From Chytridium lagenaria (taxonomy: Eukaryota > Chytridiomycota > Chytridiomycetes > Chytridiales > Chytridiaceae): a stretch of 64,000 bases of DNA. The notes beneath the pieces are model-generated. The model did not search any database and was not told the origin of the DNA. It saw only the letters and a list, made by a program, of their open reading frames with translations. Below are positions 19,983 to 29,631 of the stretch, piece after piece. Location: positions 1 to 64,000 of the forward strand of contig JAHLKC010000099.1 in NCBI GenBank assembly GCA_025449115.1, read 5' to 3'. Within the stretch, counting starts at the first letter, position 1. Every line of letters starts with the position of its first letter. Both the position numbers and the translations under genes were made by a program.

Positions 19983-22106
19983 TAGCATAGATCCAGGAAC
20001 CAAGGCTCTCGAAACGGATGCAGGAGGGTCTATGAACATGGCAAAAATAAACAACTAGTGAACAGTGAGGACATAGAAAGAGAGAAATGACGATAGAAGA
20101 TGGTGATTACCTGCTTCAGATTCAAACGCATGCGGACACGGGGACCAGCCCTTCCGCCTGAACCGCTCACAGGAGGGTCTACAAATACTTGCGCATCAGC
20201 AATTGAATATACATTATGATTAAAACAGGAGAAACAAGCCTCACCCTTGCCAGGCCAGAGGACGCGGTAGGGACCAGCCCTACCACCGGAACCGCTCACA
20301 GGAGGGTCTACAAGTACAGCGTTATTAAAAATCGTATACTCAACAACTTGAAAAATAAAAAGTTGATCAAGAGCAGCTTACCCTTGCCAGGCCAGAGAAG
20401 GCCGTAGGGACCAGCCCTACCGCCGGAACCGCTCACAGGAGGGTCTACAATACAACGTCATTAGTAATTGTATTCCCAACAACTTCAAAAAACAATAATC
20501 AATGAAGACAGGAGAAGACAGCCTTACCCTTGCCAGGCAAGTGGACGTCACAGGAACCTCCAACGCCATTGCTCTCGTCATTCCGTCCGCCGTCGCACCA
20601 AGTAATGTCTATAGACAAGATGTAAGAATTGAAAACGAAAACTGTTTAATCACCATTCTCGTCGGTCTCGCCCTCATCAAAGATTCTATAACGCCAACAC
20701 CGAGGTACCCTTTTCCTTTCTCCACCAACCCATTTCCCCTTCCCTCGAATCCGTTTTCCCGCCTTATCTCTAACTCGACCATTCACCTCCCTCCAAGTTA
20801 CTTCGTTATCCGTTATCTGATTGCCCCAACTTCATAGTAGCCATTCATCACATCACCACAGATAAAGTCCCAGTCTACACTGTCTCCATACTCCGAGTAA
20901 TTGCGCGTGAATTCATCATCACTCTCATCCGAGGGAATATGCAGACCTGGAACCACCAACACTGCATCCGACCCTTCAACCATTCTCACACCGCTTGCAG
21001 CACCCACGTTTCCGAGCGGGTTTCCGCTAATGTGCGGTCCATCGGTAGAGGGGGTTGAATGATCGGAATCAGTATTGGGACTACAGAGACATCAAACAAT
21101 ATTAATATGGTACAGAGAAAATATACAGAGTTAGAAAATGCTTACCCGACTGACTGTCACTCTCTGTAGAATCTGAAGATGCTGATGATGAAGGAAAATA
21201 AAATTCGAATAATCAGCTACATAATTCAAAGCAAAGTGCAGGATAATCTTTAAAGACTTACTCATAGTTTGGGTACTAGTTTGGGCGCTATTGGGAGCAG
21301 ATGGTGCAGATTGCGAGCGAACCAATCTATTAGTGGAAACAAAGTACTCCGCCCATAACAATTGACGCGGCCCAGCCAACTCTGAAATTCGAAGTAAGAA
21401 AGGCATACAACGAAAACGACGAAAATGTCCTCACCATGTCTCAACCACATTGAAAACCGACTGCTTTGTCTATCTTTTCCATTTCGAACGTCTTCAAAAA
21501 AGTCGTTAGCTAGCTCAACATAAAGAAAAGATTATGGTCTCACCTTTCCACCATTGCTCCTTCTCCCTCTCCTCTTCGCTCCTCACCGTCAATTCCTTCC
21601 ATTCCAACATCAGCATTAGCTGGGATTTCGCTTTCTGCAAACTCTTGAACTCAACTACAATCGTTAGAAACACGTTTACCCTCTACACACTCACTTAACG
21701 GTATTCCATTGTCTTTCTGCATAAACGGCCTCGGGGCCACCTGATTATCAGGCGGTAATTCCACAACCTTATCCTGCCTCTTCCTCAACTCTCTCACATA
21801 ATCAGCGTACTCATAGGGAATCGAATCTCCCGTCCAAAACGAACTCGAGAAGTGAGGAGGATCTTTTTGTTGTCCATGCTGAATTCTGAATCCGTCGTGG
21901 CGAGGAAGACATGGACACGTCGTGGTCTACGTACATGGAGGGTTTGGTGCGTAGGAGTAGTCTGCAGGGAGACTGGACGCAGTGTTTGGTGCGATTAACG
22001 GAGTTGGAGAAGTGTCGGTGGGAGAAGGCGGTTGGAGGACGATGATGGCGAGGGCGGGGGCTGGGTAGGGCCATTCTGGTCGTTCGACAAAGTCTTCATA
22101 GGTCAT
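19983..22106 (-). CDS. Multi-exon gene with duplicated 63-nt exons, unidentified
   Basis: Start at 22106 (TYEDFVERPEWPYPAPALAI). Exons inferred from GT-AG sites and frame: 21931-22106, 21695-21885, 21544-21654, 21435-21491, 21262-21381, 21146-21172 (27 nt), 20654-21080, 20528-20608, 20382-20444, 20245-20307, 20111-20178 and 19983-20030. The protein begins Pro-rich, then has a charged helix (ELTVRSEEEREKEQWWK), an acidic part (IPSDESDDEFTRNYSEYGDS) and a basic part (KAGKRIRGKGKWVGGERKR). It ends with near-identical units of 21 residues, DPPVSGSGGRAGPY...LWPGK. One frame break is likely near 20815, and the join 21146/21080 is off by one base. No family recognised; no signal peptide. The exon logic is strong, the function unknown. 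Confidence 0.6.
20111..20444 (-). repeat. Tandem array of duplicated exons with their introns
   Basis: Three head-to-tail copies: exons at 20382-20444 and 20245-20307 (both exactly 63 nt, phase 1-1) and 20111-20178 (68 nt, diverged 3' end). Each starts ACCCTCCTGTGAGCGGTTC after a TGTAG or TTGTAG acceptor. The period is about 130-137 bp. The introns between them are much less alike than the exons. The final exon at 19983-20030 also starts ACCCTCCTG and may be a fourth, degenerate copy. Confidence 0.8.
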
Positions 22107-23613
22107 GTTGATACTGAGCAATAGATAGTAGTGGGTTAAGAAGATGAAGGAAATGCTGTGAAGCCACGGAAGGAAAAGAACTCACCTCTCGAAACTCCTG
22201 CTAGAGATAGGACTCAGACCGAGTTCACCCTCCCCCCCACTCAGGTTTCTCTCCAGCTGCACCTCCAGCAAGCTCTCTTTTACTTATTTCTATCTCAACT
22301 CCTTTACAACCTCCAACAACAGTGGTCTCTTGCGGGATCTCTTTGCTCAAGCTATGTAGGTAGACTGGAAGGCACAGAGAGACCTCAAGAAAAATATCAA
22401 AGTAGACTTTCGGACAGAAATTTCGGCTTTTGGTGCTGAGTTCAAAAAAATAAAATGATTCTTTGACCCTAACGTGGCTGGAAGCTGGATGAGCAAAATG
22501 TAGTGAACAGCGCGCGAGTCATCAGCTGTCAGCTCACGTATTTCTTTTTTGATTTATTCTTTTTCATTCTCTCACGACTTACGCTCTTTCAAAGCTGAGA
22601 AAATGTGGTCGAAGGTTCTTCTCTTGCTTCTTAGGCTTTTGTAGGATAAGGATAAAAAGTCCGTAAGAAAAAAGCTGAATAGGAAAAATGGGCTTAATCA
22701 TAAATATGGTATAAAGCTTACAGACCAAAAACCTTCACACGTCGAACTGCGCAGCTTTGAAGTAAAAGTTTGCCATTCACAGAAATCATGTTTCGTAGCA
22801 CTATAACAACGCGTGGGTTGAGTGGCGGGAATAAGGTGGACTTCTTCCTAGCTCGTTTATTGTTCCTGCTCTGTGTACAATGATAGCAGCAAACTTTTTT
22901 TCATGTACTTTAAAAGATCCCATCGTCATCAGTGTTTTGGAAACTCTTGTCGTTAATGCAAAGATATGGCGGAACTGCGATTATTGTGGTAAAAAGTCTT
23001 CTAACATAATCAAAATACAAGTTTTAATTGAAAGAAAGATTATAAAGAGATCTACATAATGAAGCACAGTAATTTAAATACTGGCTATCACAATAACGTA
23101 GCTATCTAAAAACAAAATATGAAATCAATACCAACATGATAGAACCAACATGCAGACAAGGGGAGTGAGAGAGAAAAACAAACAGCCCCAGGAATACAGA
23201 TAACAAAGTGCAAATGAAGAAAGAGTCAAAGAGCAACCACAACAACAGGCGTTGTTGGAGGACAAGGGGAGGGAGAGAACAATCCAAATAGCCCCAATAA
23301 AAAAATAAGTAGAAAGTGTGAGCCAAACAGCCCTGAAAGTATGGTGAGCATATACAAATAGAAATGAACATAAAGTTTCGACCTTATAGAACCATAGATC
23401 AAAACTAGGAAGTGTCCATAAAAATAGAACAAAATATAAGAAAAGTTAAAAGGAAAACATCAGACACGATTTTGAAATATACACTAACGCAAACCCACGG
23501 TAAACGACCCTAACGACAATATTCACACATTAGACTCCCTAAAGCCAGTTCTTATACACCTTTATACCTTAACCCACGACACGCAATTCAGACAAAGCAA
23601 CTCCTCCACAGCT
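22107..23613. other. Intergenic, no gene seen
   Basis: CT-rich around 22220-22330, just 5' of the microexon gene, then AT-rich DNA. Short open frames on both strands have no motifs. The region is the 5' flank of one minus-strand gene and the 3' flank of the next. Confidence 0.5.
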
Positions 23614-25479
23614 TTACCGACTCACCCATACGTCCCTCATCCCGTTCTTCATCCCATCCCTCATCCCTTCAAAGAATCCCTCGGTAAACGCCTGAATCGC
23701 CCTTCGAACATTCTTCTTACATTTCTCTGCCCATCGTCCAAGCTTTCCCTTCTTTTTCTTTTTCTTCTCGCAATTCTTGTCATCCTGAACGACACCCACA
23801 ATTTCAGTCACGTCTGGGCTGGAATGAAGAGCTTCTTGCGGCGCAAAGTTGACGGGATCAAGAGCAGTCTCTACAAGGTCATCTTCAACGACGGCGGTGA
23901 TGTTGTTATCCTCAATTATTTTGGAAATATCTTGAGGAATATCTGGCGCAGGAATGCAGCCAACGTTATCATCTGCAGATGTGTACTTTAAGACGGCAGG
24001 AACGGGACGAGCAGTCTTCTTCGGTCTTTTGTATCCAGGAATCCTTTTCTCCATCTGCTCATAAAGAGCTAGAACTGTAGCTGACTTTCGTAAATTCGTC
24101 AATAGACAATCGCGTACATGAGGGATCACTGACGCCATCTTGCGGCTGTCCCCGGACGGTGCTTTCATCGCCACAAATGTTAAAAGAGGTCCCCATGCAT
24201 CCTGATCAATGTTGAAGTCTGACACTGACTTTTGATGGCTGATGTGAGAGGACGTTTGGGTGCCCGCATCCAGATAGAGTTCTCCGTTACCTAAGCTTTC
24301 ACATTGAACGGGCGCGGCAGCGGCTAAATCCCCATCTGATGTTTGAGGATCCGACGTGATGAAAGTGACGCTAGATCCAGATTGGTCGTCCGTAAGTTGC
24401 TTCTTGGATGAGAAATTCCGATCGGTAAACACCAAATCCAGTACACTAATCACAAATTCATATTCGGTCTCCGCACATGATATGGCCTTAAAATGAGTTA
24501 GCTTATGGCATATATTTAATCAAGTATAGTAAAAAAGATAAATAAAGATAGTTCAATAAATGGTCTCGGAACTAACCTCGTTCTCTTCCACAAATCCATT
24601 TAGGGCCAATGTGTTAACAACAGCCAAAAGCGTCCGATATCTCTGCCGCGTCGTCTGAAGGTTCATCAATGATCTGCATTTGAAGATACGTCTGAAGACA
24701 AGTTTGAGGACGAGTTTAACGATCCAAAAGTCTTCACATGCTGTGGGTGAGGTGTTCGTTAAGGTTCTTTTGTGGTCTCGCTGATTGATGTCCGAATACA
24801 GTCCGTCCGAAACATTGGAGTTGACGGACTTTTTCCTTGAGTAGGGAATTGTACATACGCCCTCGGAAGGTTCACACATGGCCTCGTAAGGTTCATCAGT
24901 ATCGATTTTGAGGCTCGGAAGTACGTCATGATAATCCATATCAAGCGTGGGCTCAGTCTGAAGAAAGTCATTTTCCAAAGGAGCCCTCATGTCGCAGCTG
25001 CCGTCTCCAAATTGCTTCATGTTTGAGTTGCGATGAGGCAGGTTTCTCCCAGCACGATGTATCCTGTTTTTTGGCTCATTACTCAAATCAGGGCAGTTTT
25101 CACTCGACTGGCCCTCGGCGGAGCTCTGGAAGTCTAAAGGGAAATCTTCAAGCTGCTTTCAGAATTCTTGGGCGACAAGGATAGTTCTTCGGTTGATGCT
25201 AATTGCCAATGCTTAACGGATGAGGTGTTATCCCGGCAGAGTCCTTCGGGGAAGCAAGATGAGAGGAGAAGTCTTGTTTTTGAAGGCCGCTGCGAAGTTC
25301 TTGTAATCAAGGGTAAAGCGCTTGAACTTCTTTCCAGCAGCGGAGGATGATGAGGGTAGTTCGTTGGCCGTTAGACAAAGGGAATTTGATGAGGAGAGTG
25401 AGCCTGGAGGCTGTCGGAACTGTGGCAGCCTGCCGTGGGCGAGGGCATCGTTCGCTGAGGCTGTCCAGGAATGAGACAA
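23614..25479 (-). CDS. Two- or three-exon gene of unknown function
   Basis: The 3' exon, 24486 to the stop at 23614, begins AISCAETEYEFVISVLDLVF and ends in a Lys-rich tract (CEKKKKKKGKLGRWAEKCKK) and amphipathic TEGFFEGMRDGMKNGMRD. An intron at 24487-24576 (GTTAGT ... TTTAAG) joins it in phase to an exon reading RYRTLLAVVNTLALNGFVEE. Coding-like sequence continues upstream through ENDFLQTEPTLDMDYHDVLP and, across likely frameshifts near 25130 and in a CCCC run near 25250, to KKFKRFTLDYKNFAAAFKN. The true start is unclear: 25479 is the last in-frame candidate. No recognised domain, signal peptide or membrane span. The C-terminal basic and amphipathic segments suggest membrane or nucleic acid contact, but this is a guess. 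Confidence 0.5.
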
Positions 25480-25783
25480 ACAAAATTTTCAAGTCCGTAT
25501 TTATGTATAATCAAACAAACATTTCTGGACGTGTTGGTTGTGAGGAATGGCCGCAGCGCAGTGTAAAAAAACGATTTATTGCTTAAAGCTACGCGAAAAT
25601 GTTTATTTTAGTTATTACTCAAAACAAAACAGGTGTAAAGTCGTTCAACAGTCTTTCAGAAGAGATACACCACTTATTTGTTCGTTGTCCAACCTACAAT
25701 TGCTTTATCATAACATTTCTACAAAACTTTACGACACAAGAAAGAAAGGCTTAATCTAATATAATATATTCAGTTAGGGGAGG

Positions 25784-26958
25784 TTATAGTTTAGCGCCGG
25801 ACGGCCCCCTCTTAACGACCCTCAAATTTGTGATGCCAGCAACAGCTCCGACCTCGCCCCTTTTCGCCCCCGCTTCTTCGTTCTTCTTTTTTGCTTCATC
25901 CAAATCTCTTGAAATAATGACGCGGTGCCTCGCTCCGCTGTTTCCCAATCCTTTTGATTCCGCTGTAGAGTGCAACTCGTCGCCGGGGAGCGCCATGGCT
26001 GGAATACCGCCTTCCTCTGAACTTTCATGGTGAAGAATGGGCTCGGGTAAGAACGCTTCAACAGTGCGCGAGATCATAGGAATGTCCGATGGTGCAGTTG
26101 TGCGAAGATGAGTAGGCAAGTGGGCGTCGAGGGTTATGAGATTCATCTGCATTAGCTCAAGAAGGGTCAAGTATTGAGGGGGAAACAGGCGGATTACTAG
26201 GTAAAGGTAAAAAGCAGGAGTAATTTAGTAGTGCATTAGTGCAGCTGAATGAGATAGGGGTGAAGGAAAAAAATATTTTCAGTGATTATACCTCCTTTTG
26301 AAAAGGCGTCAAGAGCTTCCTTAGGGGTCATCCATTCCAAAAAAAGAGTCTCCTGGCCATCAGCCGAAACAAGAGCTTTGGCTAAGTCTTTGTCGCCACC
26401 AACATACTCTGGGAGCACGGTAAGGAAGAATTGTGTATCAAAGCGCTTCTTTTCAATTTCCGGAGTGATCCAATGTGCCCAATGGATGAGTTTTTGGGAG
26501 ATTTGGAATAGTGTTAAAAGTTTACACAATTCAGGAAAGGCTTTTGTGTCATTGTGGACCTGTAAAGCACGAAGAATATGTTCAGTATAAAACCTCAAAA
26601 ATGTCATGCTTACCATTTCTCTCCATTGAGTTGCCTCTGAATATGACCCTGACGGTGATGATTTCAAAAGAGCAATTCCGCATTCTTCAAACGTCTGCAA
26701 AACTCCTGCATGTTGGCAACACTGAGAGAAGTGGGTTTATCGCACCTCTCGGACAGCAGCAACAGCCAATGAAAAAAGTCCTTGTCGAAGAGCTGATCGG
26801 CGCGTTAGCCGCATTTACATAACGGAAGACGATCTTTCGCCAGGTGGGCATAATTAATTTCAATAAGCTCACCTCCGCAGGTTTGTACAAGGAGCATAAC
26901 TTCTAAAGATTGTCAATGGCGAGTCAATTGGTTTGGCCGAAGAAGTCGACGTAGTCAT
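25784..26958 (-). CDS. Nudix hydrolase, NUDT19-like
   Basis: Start at 26958 (TTSTSSAKPIDSPLTIFRSY). The split Nudix box characteristic of NUDT19-type CoA diphosphatases is present: SLAVAAVRE at the end of one exon and TFEECGIALLK at the start of the next, giving RExFEECG. It is followed by LIHWAHWITPEIEKKRFDTQ and FFLTVLPEYVGGDKD, then FLEWMTPKEALDAFSKGG and FPPQYLTLLELMQMNLITLD, all in the NUDT19 order. An extra T in a T5 run near 26777 breaks the frame before SLAVAAV. The last intron (about 26165-26284) joins in phase. Members hydrolyse CoA or acyl-CoA, often in peroxisomes; the C terminus GPSGAKL resembles a weak PTS1 (AKL), which would fit peroxisomal import. It is divergent from the other Nudix gene at 27189. 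Confidence 0.75.
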
Positions 26959-27188
26959 ATCCTTTGATGAGGTTCGTCACCGTTGGAAACACTCGCGTTG
27001 CTATACTGTGGTGTTTTAAATACATCAAAGTCTTGTCATGCTTGTCTTGTCGCATCTTTAATTAATAAAATGTCCAGTTTATCCGTCAACAAAAGCACTG
27101 CCCATTTAAGGGTTCTTTCACTTTAACCATCACAAACCACACACGCATCCCCTGCCGTATCCAGAATCGCCTCATTACAGCAGCAATC

Positions 27189-28333
27189 ATGACCAACTCT
27201 CCTCTTGTTACTGCTGCATCCAATGGATGCACATTTGTATCCAAGGAGCTACTTTCCGATCGAGAGGGCCCGATGGGTTAAGCTGTATGAAATCAACTGG
27301 ACAGACCCGAACGGAAAGATGCAGGTTGGCTTACGCTTAAGAATGCATCTTTTCCATGTTGATAGACCTACATGATCGAAGATCCCTCAGGGGCCTCTTC
27401 TGCAAGTGATCATGCAACTGTCTTTACATATACCTCTGATTAACCTAGGTTTAAATAGCGCTGGGAATCCGCGGAAAGGACTACACGGAAAGGAGCTGTC
27501 GATGGTTAATCTCTTTTAGCAGCTCAGCCATATACTCACATATTATATCTTTTTTTTTTTGTTGCGACGACAGCTGTGGCCATTTTCCCCATTATTAAAG
27601 GCGGGGGAGTCCAAGGTACTCGCACTGTATTGGTGAAGCAGTTTAGGCCTCCAGTCGCGGCTGTTGCTGTTGAAATGCCCGCTGGTGAGAAAGGTGGACC
27701 ACTATCATTGCCTGATATTGTCTACAGGTTTGATTGATCAAGGGGAATCGGCGGAAACAGCTGCTATTAGAGAGTTAAAAGAGGAGGTAGTTACTTATTT
27801 CGAGATGTTACTTACTATCGACGATGTAGACTGGATTCGTTGGAAAGGTTATTCGCGTATCTCCCATTATGGTCAGTGACCCTGGAATGTCCAATGCCAA
27901 CATGCAGCTGGTATGTTACTTGTTTACTATGAAATCAGGAGTAGTATTTTAATAACATTTTCATTACGTTAATCACGGAACGCAGGTCACCGTTGAGGTT
28001 CGTAGGTTTTTGTTGTTTTTTTCCCCCCTTCTCACACCTGCTCTCTACTTATAAATCTGGTCGCCAATGCGCGTTTGATGCGTCATTAGGTTGATTTAGA
28101 CGCACCTGAAAACGAAAATGCAACTCCCGAGCTTGAGCCCACTGAATTTATTGAAAGAGTTCTTACACCGATCGACGGCCTTCTTAAGACTCTGCAAGGT
28201 GACTTTACTTTTTAGCTGTCTTAAAGTCTAACTTCTACTATGTGATAAAGAATCTGTCGCTGAAGGCTATGCTGTCGATGCTCGTCTCATGCATTTTGCC
28301 GAGGGATTGGATGTCGCCAGGAAGACGTTTTAA
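27189..28333 (+). CDS. YSA1: ADP-ribose pyrophosphatase (YSA1/NUDT5 family)
   Basis: Hydrolyses ADP-ribose to AMP and ribose 5-phosphate. N terminus FVSKELLSDREG, then WESAERTTRKGAVD, VAIFPIIKGGGVQGTRTVLV and KQFRPPVAAVAVEMPAG. The Nudix box is complete when spliced (GLIDQGE...RELKEETG), followed by the substrate-site loop SDPGMSNANMQLVTVEVDLD typical of this family, and FAEGLDVARKTF at the C terminus. At least seven short introns are inferred, including 27787-27829 (43 nt), which splits the Nudix box after KEE. One extra C in a CCC run near 27268 breaks the frame at EGRWVKLYEINW. Length about 210 residues, as usual. Start chosen at the first ATG with a matching N terminus. Confidence 0.9.
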
Positions 28334-28524
28334 CTATATGCAAACTCCCAAGTAGGATGTAGATAAATATATTTGAATATACCTTAGCTCATTCTGTTCT
28401 TTATTTTCATATGCTGTAATTACTATTGAAGGGGGCATTGTGCAAGGGATGGGGGACTAAAATTCGCTCATGTTGTATTTGTTTAAGTGTCAAAATTTGT
28501 CCTTGGTTTCGGACTTGAGGAACT

Positions 28525-29511
28525 ATGGTGAAAAGGAGGAGAGACTTCATGATCAGCTCCGAGTCGCCGGAAAGTGATGTGTCTGAGATTGAGAATATTG
28601 CGCCAAAGGCCGAAAAGTCATCGCAAAACCTTTTCAGGCATCAGATTACCTTCAAAAACCTGGTTGAGACCTATGACAAAGCCTACATGAAGGAAGTGTA
28701 AATATCATTGGCATCAACTCCGCCGCCGGATGTTGTTGCAAGATTTCCCTCTTTGTTTATTTTTGATGCTCATACTCTATGTTGATGCTTCAGGCGACTT
28801 CCGAACATGAGTCTCATCGGGCCGATTCCTGACTCCTTAAGCCGGCTGATACTACTCAAGGAAATTGTTTTGCGGGAAAACAGTCTCTCTGGAACCCTTC
28901 CGGATTCTCTGTGGAAGCTCATGCATCTGGAGTACTTGGACATTTCAAAAAACTCGCTCAGCGGCAATCTTCCCAGTCGTATCGGAGGATCACGACTTCA
29001 TACCTTGAGAGCTTCGGAGAACAAGTTTGAGGGGGGCATTCCAGCCGGTTGGGGTGAATTGAAAGGATTAATTACGCTGTGAGTCACCGTTTCTTTTGAT
29101 ACGGTCCCAAAAGATATTTTCCTCATCTGGCCGTATAGAGAGTTGGCGTCAAACAAATTGGGTGGATTACTTCCAGAGTCGCTATCTCGTTGTGTGTTAT
29201 TGGATAGACTTGATGTATCAGACAATGCGTTCCAAGGACAAATTCCTGCTGCTTTTCGAAAGCTGAAGAAGCTGACCACCTTGTTAGTATAGCCTTTTCG
29301 TTTATTTAGAAATCCTCTTATTTTAATTTGCTTTCGGGGTTCTTCATCAGAAATATTCACCGCAATAATTTCTCGGGCATCCTTCCTGAATTCGTGTATG
29401 CATTAGAGGACGTGTAAGTATCTTGACGCAATAAACTTCAATTTATTCCCTTCCTCTTCTAGAGAGCTCTTTGGTAACGACTTTCATCCGGATGACATCG
29501 ACGCTGGTTAG
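28525..29511 (+). CDS. Leucine-rich-repeat protein (possibly the N-terminal part of the next gene)
   Basis: Start at 28525. The N terminus is charged (MVKRRRDFMISSE) with no signal peptide or membrane span. From about 28800 there are at least six LRRs of the plant-like 24-residue type: LIGPIPDSLSRLILLKEIVL, SLSGTLPDSLWKLMHLEYLD, NSLSGNLPSRIGGSRLHTLR, KFEGGIPAGWGELKGLITL, KLGGLLPESLSRCVLLDRLD and AFQGQIPAAFRKLKKLTTL. Exons are separated by short introns (about 28698-28793, 29078-29138, 29283-29349). The frame runs to a TAG at 29509-29511, but a donor-like GTTAGAG overlaps that stop and an acceptor (CTCGCAG) lies just upstream of the next coding region. Such cytosolic LRR proteins are common in chytrids; the partner is unknown. 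Confidence 0.75.
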
Positions 29512-29631
29512 AGCTAAAACAAAGGGATGGAAGTATGGTTCTTTTTTTGTTTTCAATCTAAACTTTAAATTAGTATCTCGCAGGACCGCACCGATCCAAA
29601 ACGTGTTTTGACGAACTCTCAAGAGAAGGGC

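Noticed and set aside
20111..20444. Non-coding satellite
   Set aside because: Each unit has consensus splice sites and a 63-nt in-phase open exon, and the exons continue the frame of the upstream exons, so a gene with duplicated exons explains it better.
23102..23432. Minus-strand hydrophobic open frames as membrane proteins
   Set aside because: They are short and overlapping in several frames, in AT-rich intergenic DNA without splice sites or recognisable motifs.
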